DNA from: Diplonema papillatum
Taxonomy: Eukaryota > Euglenozoa > Diplonemea > Diplonemida > Diplonemidae
Direction of reading: 5' to 3'
Assembly (NCBI GenBank): GCA_030068145.1
Contig: JAPJBO010000556.1
Coordinates: forward strand, 87,988 to 151,987
Length of the DNA: 64,000 nt
Shown here: piece by piece, positions 52,590 through 61,831 of the stretch
Layout of the letters: each line of letters opens with the position of its first letter
How positions within the stretch are numbered: position 1 is the first letter of the stretch
Program-made: the position numbers and the translations under genes
The notes under the pieces: generated by a model
Databases searched by the model: none
Told to the model about the DNA's origin: nothing
The model's input: only the letters and a program-made list of their open reading frames with translations

Positions 52590-54017
52590 ATGGGTGCTGC
52601 CATCGTAGCTATTCCCGAGTATATCAAAGCGGGGGCAACGGCGCTCATCCTCGCCAGCCGTCAAGGACACGCAGACGTCGTCAAAAGGTTGCTTTTGCGG
52701 ACAAGTGGGGCCCGCGCTGCCGACGTGAATGCGGCAAACAACGAAGGCAGCACTGCACTCATTTACGCTAGTTCGTCGGGCGAAGAGCGCATCGTGAAAG
52801 ATTTGCTGTCGGCGGGGGCCGACGTCAACGCCGCCAACAACTCCGGCAAGACTGCTCTCTTCGCGGCTTGCAGAAGAAGCGAGGTGGCCATCGTGAAAGA
52901 ATTGCTGTCGGCGGGGGCCGACGTCAACGCCGCCAACAACTCCGGCAAGACTGCTCTCTTCGCGGCTTGCAGAAGAAGCGAGGTGGCCATCGTGAAAGAA
53001 TTGCTGTCGGCGGGGGCCGACGTCAACGCCGCCAACAACTCCGGCAAGACTGCGCTCTTCGCGGCTTGCAGAAGAGGCGGGGTGGCCATCGTGAAAGAAT
53101 TGCTGTTGGCGGGTGCCGACGTCAACGCCGCCAACAACTCCGGCAAGACTGCTCTCTTCGAGGCTTGCAGAAGGAGCAAGGTGGCCATCGTGAAAGAATT
53201 GCTGTCGGCGGGGGCCAACGTCAACGCCGCCGCCAACTGCGGCACGACTGCTCTCTTCGAGGCTTCTTTCACAAGAGGCAAGGTGGCCATCGTGAAAGAA
53301 TTGCTGTCCGCGGGGGCCGACGTCAACGCCGCAACCAACTCCGGCACGACTGCTCTCTGCGTGGCTTGCAGTAGCAGCGAGGTGGCCTTCGTGAGAGAAT
53401 TGCTGTCGGCGGGGGCCAACGTCAACGCCGCCGCCAGCTCCGGCACGACTGCGCTCTTCAACGCTTGCAGAAGAGGCGAGGTGGCCATCGTGAAAGAATT
53501 GCTGTCGGCGGGGGCTGACGTCAACGCCGCAGACAACCACGGCTCGACTGCTCTCATGGCGGCCTGCGAGAACGGCTACGAAACTATCGCGACAGAATTG
53601 CTGTCGGCGGGGGCCAACGTCAACGCCGCCGCCAGCTCCGGCACGACTGCTCTCTTCGCGGCTTGCGAAAGAGGTGAAGCGGCCATCGTGAAAGAATTGC
53701 TGTCGGCGGGGGCCGACGTCAACGCCGCAGACAACAACGGCTCGACTGCTCTCATGACGGCCTGCGAGAACGGCTGCGAAACTATCGCGACAGAATTGCT
53801 GTCGTGCGGTGCCGATGCAAGTGCTGCGGACATGCTCGGCGACAGAGCACTCGCTTGCGCCAGAAGGCACGGCCACGCAGGCGTCGTTAGACTGTTGTTG
53901 TCTGTTCCGGCTGCAGAGGGCAGGAAGCGGAAGGAGCGGGAGCCTGAGGATCCCGCTGAGACGGAGGCCCCCGCAGAGCCCGGTATCCTTCAGCGTGTCG
54001 TGGAGGGGAGAAGGTGA
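52590..54017 (+). CDS. Ankyrin-repeat protein 3, best-preserved member
   Basis: A 475-residue frame starts at GAACCATGG (MGAAIVAIPEYIKAGATAL). It has about 13 ankyrin repeats, then a last repeat HGHAGVVRLLLSV and an acidic-basic tail (GRKRKEREPEDPAETEAPAE, then GILQRVVEGRR). The start, repeat phase, tail and stop are all intact, so this copy defines the family. Repeats vary more than in the first gene (NAAASSGTTALF, ENGYETIATELLSAGANVNA). Ankyrin arrays bind proteins. The GRKRKER cluster could be a nuclear signal, but that is inference. It follows the second gene in the same direction and shares its upstream region with the first and fourth genes. Confidence 0.8.
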   Translation: MGAAIVAIPEYIKAGATALILASRQGHADVVKRLLLRTSGARAADVNAANNEGSTALIYASSSGEERIVKDLLSAGADVNAANNSGKTALFAACRRSEVAIVKELLSAGADVNAANNSGKTALFAACRRSEVAIVKELLSAGADVNAANNSGKTALFAACRRGGVAIVKELLLAGADVNAANNSGKTALFEACRRSKVAIVKELLSAGANVNAAANCGTTALFEASFTRGKVAIVKELLSAGADVNAATNSGTTALCVACSSSEVAFVRELLSAGANVNAAASSGTTALFNACRRGEVAIVKELLSAGADVNAADNHGSTALMAACENGYETIATELLSAGANVNAAASSGTTALFAACERGEAAIVKELLSAGADVNAADNNGSTALMTACENGCETIATELLSCGADASAADMLGDRALACARRHGHAGVVRLLLSVPAAEGRKRKEREPEDPAETEAPAEPGILQRVVEGRR

Positions 54018-54303
54018 ACTCCCTTTCTTACAGTTATTCTGTGGATATCGGACGTCGAACTCAGAGCAGGACAACACAGCCAGTAAACCAGGAGGAAGGG
54101 GGTTGGGGCTACTCGAGAACCAAACTACGGCGGGTGACCTCGACCTTTTAGGCCGAGAAGTACCCCAACGCTCCTCTGCAAGGTTTCCCTCGCTCCATCT
54201 CTCTTTCTGTCTCTTTCTCATTATTGTGATTCCCAAACGACCTGACACGAAGCGCATTGTTCTCCATTGTGTCCCCCTTTTCTATCCTCGCTCGTAGCTG
54301 CCG

Positions 54304-54429
54304 ATGAAAGATTGCCCGTGGCGCAAGCGCCTGCGCATGTCTGCGGAGAACGTGGAGATGGCGGAAGGGCCGGCCGTCGATGCGACCGCGGACGGGCCAG
54401 AGCAGGACGGCCACTGCCATTCGGATTAG
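54304..54429 (+). CDS. Small frame after ankyrin gene 3
   Basis: MKDCPWRKRLRMSAENVEMA continues for 41 residues and ends in TAG just before the truncated retroelement. The first 22 residues match the small frames at 46057 and 58831, then the sequence diverges. Confidence 0.3.
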   Translation: MKDCPWRKRLRMSAENVEMAEGPAVDATADGPEQDGHCHSD

Positions 54430-54435
54430 GACCCC

Positions 54436-56265
54436 ATGCGCCTTGACGTTGTCTGCGTGAACCCTCTTGCCGTCAGCGCTTCCTCCGCTCCCGGGAGTAG
54501 GGCAGAACGGAAGGACTCCCAAGAACGAATCACATCCAGCACGCCGCGCAGCAAACCCTGCCTGTCCAAAGCTGACAACCTGTCTAGGTCCATGAACGAC
54601 GACGAGTTGGGCGCGAGGTCCTCTCCTGTTCTGCGTTGCGACGAGAGTCGTTGACAAGGAGATCGCCTCCGTACACGACACCAACAAACGGGGTGAACGT
54701 AGAGGGCGGTAGCTCCACGTCGGGGATCCTCCCCGGCCCCGGAGAAATCGCCGCTAGCAGGTCGGGGACTTTCCTCTTCGGTAGCTTGAACGGGAAGGGC
54801 GGAAGGCTATAGGAGACTCGCTGATGCCTCCGCGGTGTTCCGGACGAGCGGAACCTCGGCTTCCGAAAGGTACCGCATCAGAACGCTCTGAACTCACTAT
54901 CAGGTCGACCCCGCTCCTCAACAGGTGGAAAAGGGCGCCCGCCGGAGAGAATGGCCGGTGAGGGAGAGGTTGGCGCGCTTCAGCGCGGACACAACCCGCC
55001 GAAAAGGCATGTTTGGAAACATGAGGCGGCCGGGCGGAGTCTGAGACACCAGCGAGCGAAGCTCCTGGTCCTGAGCTGGCGGAAGAATCACGCCCGTAAC
55101 CTGACCTAGGCGGAAAGGATCCGACTCCGAACCAACCGAGTTTACCGCCCAGAAACCGGCACCCTCGGTGATGTGTTCGGCCTTCCTCGTCAGGACGTCG
55201 TCCACGCGCGCAGCCCCCTGCCATGCCAAGGCCAAAGCAACTCGCACACCGGGATCCGACTCCAAACGAACAGCATGATGCAGTTCGTCCTTCGTCACCG
55301 GGGGGACGGCCTGCTTCGATGGCTTCATCGCGCCCGCCCGTTTCAGAGACCTGACAAAATCCCTGACGAGCTGGCTGTCGACAGGTCGTCCCAAACGCTT
55401 CTCGGCTGACTGAACGTTCACGACGTACTGCACCCGCCGAAGCTGCGCAGATATCCCCGCGGGCAAGCAGCCGGGTCACAAACAGGACCAGCACCGTCGG
55501 GATGTCGAGGAGACCGTCGGACACCGCTTCCCAGTGGCGCCGGAACTCCACAAAACGGCGGTACACGGAGTGGATTCCGCGACGCGTGGAGAGAGCAAGG
55601 ACCCCTATGTACGTGTTTGCGGTCCGGACAAGACGTTCCCGCTCGCCGGGGGAGAGCGGGGGCTCCGACAGGAGAGGACGCCCGCGTCGCCCCGCCACAG
55701 GAGGTGGGAAACGGTCCAAGGCACCCACTGCCTGGCCCTCCCCTTGGTTGAGGTTGCCCGCTGAGGTAGCTGGGAGTCGGGATGAGCTTCGCCCGAGTGT
55801 TGGGTGCGGGACTTCGGGCTGCGCTTCCTGGACGGCTTGGGGGGCTGTTCCTCGGGTTTCTGCAGGGCCTGAAAGACGTTCCGAAGATACGGAGGGAACC
55901 CGGCCTGGTGCTGGTGGCGGTGTTGGAGGCCGCCGGCCAAAGACCAGCAGGCCTTCAAGACCGTCTTCAGGACCATCATGCGGTGGATGGTGTCCCTCCC
56001 CAGCTGTACCAGGGCGTCGGGGTCGGAGGAGTCGTCCATCAGGCGCATGTGCATGTGGACGTTGCGTGGCTGAGCAGGTGTCCTGCGTCGTTGGCGATGC
56101 TCGGGACGGCGTCGACTGCTCTGGACCGACCCGCTTCCCCCCAGCGAAGACGGGTCCTCCGGAAAATCCGGAAGAGGATGGCTGACGTAGGGCTGGCGGG
56201 GCTCGGCGTACGGCTGGTGGCAGAGGATGCGGCTGGCGGGCAGCGAGAGTACACTGGCAGAGGGC
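54436..56265 (-). pseudogene. Truncated tyrosine-recombinase retroelement
   Basis: On the minus strand this copy covers the second half of the gag-like gene, the recombinase and the start of the RT region, corresponding to about 60240-62222 of the full element. Several indels break all frames. The recombinase start (LLSEPPLSPGERERLVR) and the catalytic domain (KDELHHAVRLESDPGVRVAL) lie in different frames. The C-terminal HxxR region is partly lost. No SDR borders it. It is useful because it shows the RT frame before a 1-nt deletion present in the full copy near 62195. Confidence 0.75.
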
Positions 56266-56426
56266 CAGATTCACCTAACCTAAAAGTATACGACAACTTC
56301 TGATTCTGCAGACACGAATTGCATTCCTCGGACAGCAGGTCGACTTCTTCGGCTTCGTCTCTGTCGTCGTCGTCGGAAGTCTCGTCGGCGCCTCTTGTGG
56401 CAACCCTGGCGGGTAAGCCCATGAAG
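56266..56426. other. Short unique segment
   Basis: It is a junction between the truncated retroelement and the minisatellite. No feature recognised. Confidence 0.35.
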
Positions 56427-57070
56427 GTATACCAAAGCTATAGGACATATAAGACAACTCTTTAAACAATGTCGGACATGTAAGACAACTTTTGAAAGTA
56501 TCTCGGACATGTAAGACAACTTCTGAAACTATGTCGGACAGATAAGACAACCTTTGAAACTATGTCGGACATGTAAGAAACCCTTTGAAACTATGTCGGA
56601 CATATAAGACAACCTTTGAAGTTATGTCGGACATGTAAGAAACCCTTTGAAACTATGTCGGACATATAAAACAACCTTTGAATCTATGTCGGACGTGCAC
56701 GACAGTTCTGAAACTATGTCGGACATGTAAGACAACTTTCAAAACTATTTCGGACATATAAGACAACTCTGAAACTATGTCGGACATGCTCAGAAACTGT
56801 GTCGGACACGGTTAGACGCTTGTGAAACTATGTCGGACATATAAGGCAACTTCTGAAACTATGTTGGACATGCTCGGAAACTGTGTCGGACACGGTTAGA
56901 CAACTCTGAAACTATGTCGGACATATAAGACAACTTTTGAAACTATGTCGGACACACATGACAATTTTGAAACTATGTCGGACATATAACAGGTTGAATT
57001 AAACTTTCCACAATCACGAAACTTTCTCGGACATATAAGACAACTCCTGAAACTATGCCGGACATATAAG
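56427..57070. repeat. 30-bp minisatellite
   Basis: About 20 units resemble GAAACTATGTCGGACATATA followed by AGACAACTTT, with frequent length variation. It lies immediately before the promoter region of ankyrin gene 4. Confidence 0.85.
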
Positions 57071-57326
57071 ACAGTTTGTTCTTATTTAAATGACATACTG
57101 TGAAACAGGGCCTCTCGCTCCCTCACACAACCGCTCTCTCTGGAAATGTGGCAAACGAACGAAGATCAGTAACAGTTGGTTCGTTTTCTATTTACCCTTT
57201 ACGCAGCGGCAGCTGAGACTGGACCTAGTTGCAGCACGAGACGCACACCAATGAGGAGAATATTATAAGGCATCAAAAACCCCGCACTCTATCGTGAACA
57301 GGTGCCCGTGGAAGAGGAACTGAACC

Positions 57327-58445
57327 ATGGGGACTACCATCGCATCTATTTCCGAGGATACCAAAGCGGGGGCCACAGGGCTCATCCTTGCCAGCAGTCA
57401 AGGACACGCAGACGTCGTCAAAAGGTTGCTTTTGCAGACAAGTGGGGCCCGCGCCGCCGACGTGAATGCGGCAAACGATGACGGCGACACTGCACTCATT
57501 TGTGCGATTGAGCTCGGCAGGGAACACATCGTGAAAGAATTGCTGTCGGCGGGGGCCGACGTCAACGCCGCAGACAACAACGGCTGGACTGCTCTCTCCG
57601 CGGCTTGCACAAGAGGCGAGGTGGCCGTCGTGAAAGAATTGCTGTCGGCGGGAGCCGACGTCAACGCCGCCACCGACAACGGCACGACTGCTCTCTTGCT
57701 GGCTTGCACAAGAGGCGAGGTGGCCGTCGTGAAAGAATTGCTGTCGGCGGGGGCCGACGTCAACGCCGCAGACTACTCCGGCCAGACTGCTCTCTTCGTG
57801 GCTTGCAGAAGAAGCGAGATGGCCATCTTGAAAAAATTGCTGTCGGCGGGGGCCGACGTCAACGCCGCAGACAACTTCGGCTGGACTGCTCTCTTCGTGG
57901 CTTGCAGTAGCAGCAAGGTGGCCATCGTGAAAGAATTGCTGTCGGCGGGGGCCGACGTCAACGCCGCACACAACTCCGGCACGACTGCTCTCTTCGGGGC
58001 TTGCGGAAGAGGCGAGGTGGCCATCGTGAAAGAATTGCTGTTGGCGGGGGCCGTCGTCAACTCCGCAGACAACTCCGGCACGACTGCTCTCTTCGAGGCT
58101 TGCGGAGCAGGCGAGGTGGCCATCGTGAAAGAATTGCTGTCGGCGGGGGCTGACGTCAACGCCGCAGACTACGGCGGCCAGACTGCTCTCTGCAGGGCTT
58201 GCAGAACAGGCGAGGTGGCCATCGTGAAAGAATTGCTGTCGGCGGGGGCCGTCGTCAACGCCGCAGACAACAAGGGCAGGACGGCGCTCATGGAGGCCTG
58301 CGAGAACGGCTACGAAACCATCGCGACAGAATTGCTGTCGCACGGTGCCGATGCAAGGGCTGAGGACATATTCGGCGACACAGCACTTGCTTTAGCCACA
58401 CGTTTCGGCCACGCAGGCGTCGTGAAACACTTGTGTTCTGTATAG
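57327..58445 (+). CDS. Ankyrin-repeat protein 4, early stop
   Basis: A 372-residue frame starts MGTTIASISEDTKAGATGL, has about 11 ankyrin repeats and ends GHAGVVKHLCSV at a TAG. In the third gene the same place reads SVPAAEGRKRKERE. Here TCCG is replaced by TATA, creating the stop, while the tail codons (GRKRKEREPEDPAET) remain downstream. The upstream leader with TATTATAAGG (57261-57270) and the 3' flank are conserved. The protein may still work as a shorter ankyrin scaffold. Function beyond protein binding cannot be inferred. Confidence 0.75.
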   Translation: MGTTIASISEDTKAGATGLILASSQGHADVVKRLLLQTSGARAADVNAANDDGDTALICAIELGREHIVKELLSAGADVNAADNNGWTALSAACTRGEVAVVKELLSAGADVNAATDNGTTALLLACTRGEVAVVKELLSAGADVNAADYSGQTALFVACRRSEMAILKKLLSAGADVNAADNFGWTALFVACSSSKVAIVKELLSAGADVNAAHNSGTTALFGACGRGEVAIVKELLLAGAVVNSADNSGTTALFEACGAGEVAIVKELLSAGADVNAADYGGQTALCRACRTGEVAIVKELLSAGAVVNAADNKGRTALMEACENGYETIATELLSHGADARAEDIFGDTALALATRFGHAGVVKHLCSV

Positions 58446-59262
58446 GCTGCACAGGGCAGGAAGCGGAAGGAGAGGGAGCCTGAGGATCCCGCTGAGACGG
58501 CGGCCCCCGCGGAGCCCGGTATCCTTCAGCGGGTCGTGGAGGGGAGGTGGTGAACTCCCTTTCTCTCAGTAATTCTGTGGGAATCGGACGTCAAACCCAG
58601 AGCAGGACAACACAGCCAGTAAACCAGGAGGAAGGGGGTTGGGGCTACACTACGGCAGGTGACCTCGACCTTTTAGGCCGAGAAGTACCCCAACGCTCCT
58701 CTGCAAGGTTTCCTTCGCTCTCTCTCTCTCTTTCTGTCTCTTTCTCATTATTGTGATTCCCAGACCACCTGACACGAAGCGCATTGTTCTCCATTGTGTC
58801 CCCCTTTTCCATCCTCGCTCGTAGCTGCCGATGAAAGATTCCCCGCGGCGCAAGCGCCTGCGCATGTCTGCGGAGGACGTGGAGATGGCGGAAGGAAGGA
58901 CGTGAAAGAAATGGCGTTTCCATCCAAGACGGTACAGTAGTAAACTTCCTTTTTTGGTGTTACCCACAATGCTGAATATAGAAGTTTGATAGAAGTTGTA
59001 TGGAGTAGGGGGTGTCACTTTTTATTGTTATAATGATGGTGCACAACGCTGACGTTTTCTTGAGCCCAACTCCCGTTTTCTGCGCGCAAGCCCAACTGCG
59101 GTTATAGTTCGCGCTGCACGGGGCATTTCGGGCGTCAACACCTCCAGTACTTTCTGACCACCTGTGATGTTCATCTTGGCAAGAGACCAATGTGCAAGGG
59201 ACCTTGCGTTTCTTGGGCTGGAGCACTGGTTGGCTCGCCTCGGCCTTTCCCTGCCACCAGCA
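58446..59262 (+). other. Conserved 3' flank of ankyrin gene 4
   Basis: It matches 45670-46496 closely, with a short deletion (near 58648) and a 10-bp gap near 59126. The match stops at CCTGCCACCAGC, next to the retroelement. Confidence 0.7.
58831..58905 (+). CDS. Small conserved frame after ankyrin gene 4
   Basis: Identical 24-residue frame to 46057-46131 (MKDSPRRKRLRMSAEDVEMA start). Confidence 0.3.
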   Translation: MKDSPRRKRLRMSAEDVEMAEGRT

Positions 59263-59280
59263 GAATTTATATTTTTTTTT

Positions 59281-59418
59281 TTGTATAAGCACCTGCTTTG
59301 TAGGAAATACTTGAGGAGGCTGCCAGCTGCAAAAGATCAAAGGAGGTAAATGTGCTGTAGCCCACACGAAACACAGGTGAATCTGGGTTTAGTGGCGGGC
59401 GTAAGCGTTCAACAAAAA
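59281..59418 (+). repeat. A1 terminal repeat
   Basis: It starts TTGTATAAGCACCTGCTTTG and ends GCGTAAGCGTTCAACAAAAA. The gag ATG begins at its last base, so the leader of the first gene is the repeat itself. Confidence 0.85.
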
Positions 59419-60890
59419 TGCCGAAGCAACTCGACAGGTCGGGCGCGGTGAGTTGGGTGAAGAGGGTGGTCGGGACTGATGTCCCGTCCCTTCTTTCATT
59501 CACCGCAAACAACCGCCGACTCGCGGCGGTACTCAAGGTCGCGCGCGACGTCGAGGGGACCGCGGAGGCGGGGCTGAGGCGCCTTCTGGGCGCCTTGGGG
59601 TACACGGACGAGGAGGCCCCCCCCGAAGGCGTGGCCCAGTGGGTCCTCGCGTGGCTGGCGGTCGCGTCGGCTCCGTCCGCCACCGCGGACGAGTTCGCGG
59701 ACCTGCTCCGCTCGTCTCCGAAGGCCACGCCCCCGCCGCAGACGCCGGGGCACATGCCGCTCCCCGCGACCGTTTCTCCCGCTGACGACTCGACCACCGC
59801 TGCATTGTTCGGCCCATCTCCCCCAGCCGCGCGACGTGTCTCTTTCGCCGAGAGCGACGATCCCCTCAGCCCAGATGACGACGATCTGAGGGAATGCAAC
59901 TCCGCCGGGGGCGGCCGGGACGACCACGCGTCGGACATAGGCCGGCTGCAGCGTCAGATCGACCGCCTCACCGAGTTGGTGATGGCGGCCCTCCCAACGC
60001 GCACCTCGCCACCCGTCCGGCCTTCGCCCGCCCCTGAGGCAGCACCTGAGGCGGCACCCGCGGGCTCCCGTCCCGTTCCGCCCACGTCGGTGGGCACATG
60101 CCCCGGTCCAGTGCTGCATCAGCTTCCGGCGTTCACGAGACCACTCCCGCCGCCTCCGCCCCTCGTTGACGTTTCTCGCCTTCCGCGGGCTGTCCTGTTG
60201 CCGGACAATCCTCGCAACCTTCCGCAAGCCGTCGTGGGCGGTCCTCTGCCAGTGGGCTATCGCTGCCCGCCAGCCGCATCCTGCCACCAGCCGTACGCCG
60301 AGCCCCGCCAGCCCTACGCCAGCCATCCACTTCCGGATTTTCCGGAGGACCCGTCTTCGCTGGGGGGAGGCGGGTCGGTCCAGGGCTCCCACACGCTTCT
60401 CTCTCCCGGACCAGAGCTACTCGACCCCGAGCTCTGGGTGAGCCTCTCTCCCATCGAGAGGTCTCTCGCGCTCGTCCACATCCGCGGCTTCTTCGCGGAT
60501 ATACTCGACGCCGTCCCGAGCATCGCCAACGACGCAGGACACCTGCTCAGCCACGCAACGTCCATCATGCGTCTGATGGACGACTCCTCCGACCCCGACG
60601 CCCTGGTAGAGCTGGGGAGGGACACCATCCACCGCATGATGGTCCTGACGGCCTTGAAGGCCGGCTGGTCGTTGGCCGCCGGCCTCCAACACCGCCACCA
60701 GCACGAGGCCGGGTTCCCTCCGTATCTTCGGAACGCCTTTCAGGCCCTGCAGAAAGCCGAGGAACAGCCCGCCCCCAAGCCGTCCAGGAAGCGCAGCCCG
60801 AAGTCCCGCACCCAACACCCGGGCGAAGCTCACCCCGACTCCCAGCACCCTCAGCGAGCAACCTCAGCCAAGGGGAGGGCCAGGCAGTAG
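59418..60890 (+). CDS. Gag-like protein of the retroelement
   Basis: A 490-residue frame starts at the ATG directly after A1 (MPKQLDRSGAVSWVKRVVGT). It has no recognised enzyme motif. Visible parts are an alpha-helical N-terminus, an acidic linker (SDDPLSPDDDDLRE), a short heptad-like helix (IGRLQRQIDRLTELVMAAL), a long Pro-rich region, a helical region (IANDAGHLLSHATSIMRLMD, then LGRDTIHRMMVLTALKAGWS) and a basic end (KPSRKRSPKSRTQ). Position as the first gene, length and a basic C-terminus fit a nucleocapsid-type Gag. No CCHC knuckle is present. The C-terminal half is also present, frame-broken, at 55600-56265 minus. The next gene starts 5 nt after its stop in another frame. Confidence 0.7.
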   Translation: MPKQLDRSGAVSWVKRVVGTDVPSLLSFTANNRRLAAVLKVARDVEGTAEAGLRRLLGALGYTDEEAPPEGVAQWVLAWLAVASAPSATADEFADLLRSSPKATPPPQTPGHMPLPATVSPADDSTTAALFGPSPPAARRVSFAESDDPLSPDDDDLRECNSAGGGRDDHASDIGRLQRQIDRLTELVMAALPTRTSPPVRPSPAPEAAPEAAPAGSRPVPPTSVGTCPGPVLHQLPAFTRPLPPPPPLVDVSRLPRAVLLPDNPRNLPQAVVGGPLPVGYRCPPAASCHQPYAEPRQPYASHPLPDFPEDPSSLGGGGSVQGSHTLLSPGPELLDPELWVSLSPIERSLALVHIRGFFADILDAVPSIANDAGHLLSHATSIMRLMDDSSDPDALVELGRDTIHRMMVLTALKAGWSLAAGLQHRHQHEAGFPPYLRNAFQALQKAEEQPAPKPSRKRSPKSRTQHPGEAHPDSQHPQRATSAKGRARQ

Positions 60891-60895
60891 GTGCC

Positions 60896-61831
60896 TTGGA
60901 CCGTTTCCCACCTCCTGTGGCGGGGCGACGCGGACGTCCTCTCCTGTCGGAGCCCCCGCTCTCCCCCGGCGAGCGGGAACGTCTTGTCCGGTCCGCGAAC
61001 ACGTACATTGGGGATGCCCTGGCGCTGTCCACGCGTCGCGGGATCCACTCCGTGTATCGCCGTTTTCTGGAGTTCCGGCGCCACTGGGAAGCGGTGTCCG
61101 ACGATCCCCTCGACGTCCCGACGGCGCTGGTCCTGTTTGTGACTCGGCTGCTGGCCCGCGGGGATATCTGCGCAGCTTCTGCGGTGCAGTACGTCGTGAA
61201 CGTTCAGTCGGCCGAGAAGCGTTTGGGGCGACCTGTCGACAGCCAGCTCGTCAGGGATTTTGTCAGGTCTCTGAAGCGGGCGGGCGCGATGAAGCCATCG
61301 AAGCAGGCCGTCCCGGTGACGAAGGACGAACTGCATCATGCTGTTCGTTTGGAGTCGGATCCCGGCGTGCGGGTTGCGTTGGCCTTGGCATGGCAGGGGG
61401 CTGCGCGCGTGGACGACGTCCTGACGAGGAAGGCCGAGCACATCACCGAGGGTGCCGGTTTCTGGGCGGTAAACTGGGTGGGCTCGAAGTCGGATCCTTT
61501 CCGCCTAGGTCAGGTTACGGGCGTGATTCTTCCGCCAGCTCAGGACCAGGAACTTCGCTCGCTGCTGTCTCAGACGCCGCCCGGCCGCCTCCTGTTTCCA
61601 GACATCCCTTTTCGGCGAGTTGTGTCCGCGCTGAAGCGCGCCAACCTCTCCCTCACGGGCCATTCCCTCCGGCGGGGTGCCCTGTTCCACCTGTTGAGAA
61701 GCGGGGTCGACCTGCGAGTGATTCAGAGCGTGTCGCGTCACACGACGCTGAGTGCTCTGATGCGGTACCTTCCGGAAGCGGAGGTTCCGCTCGTCCGGAA
61801 CACCGCGGAGGCGTCGGCGAGTCTCCTATAG
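60896..61831 (+). CDS. Tyrosine recombinase
   Basis: A 311-residue frame shows the catalytic set of the tyrosine recombinase family: R171 in GAARVDDVL, H256 and R259 in TGHSLRRGALFHLL, H282 in SVSRHTTLSALMRY, and the nucleophile Y291. An N-terminal core-binding region (LSPGERERLVRSANTYIGDA, VPTALVLFVTRLLARGDICA) precedes it. In DIRS-order retroelements this enzyme joins a circular cDNA to the target in place of a DDE integrase. No ATG opens the frame. It is open back into the gag gene (GEGQAVGALDRF), so expression by frameshift or reinitiation is likely. In DIRS1 and Ngaro elements the recombinase is the last gene, whereas here it precedes the RT. Confidence 0.85.
   Translation: MDRFPPPVAGRRGRPLLSEPPLSPGERERLVRSANTYIGDALALSTRRGIHSVYRRFLEFRRHWEAVSDDPLDVPTALVLFVTRLLARGDICAASAVQYVVNVQSAEKRLGRPVDSQLVRDFVRSLKRAGAMKPSKQAVPVTKDELHHAVRLESDPGVRVALALAWQGAARVDDVLTRKAEHITEGAGFWAVNWVGSKSDPFRLGQVTGVILPPAQDQELRSLLSQTPPGRLLFPDIPFRRVVSALKRANLSLTGHSLRRGALFHLLRSGVDLRVIQSVSRHTTLSALMRYLPEAEVPLVRNTAEASASLL

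Noticed and set aside
56427-57070. CRISPR-like array
   Set aside because: Units are contiguous and irregular in length, with no spacers.
59263-59280. Target duplication for the full retroelement
   Set aside because: The empty flank at 46496 continues TCACAAGGGTG, but the sequence after B2 does not match it, so the insertion cannot be reconstructed as a simple event.
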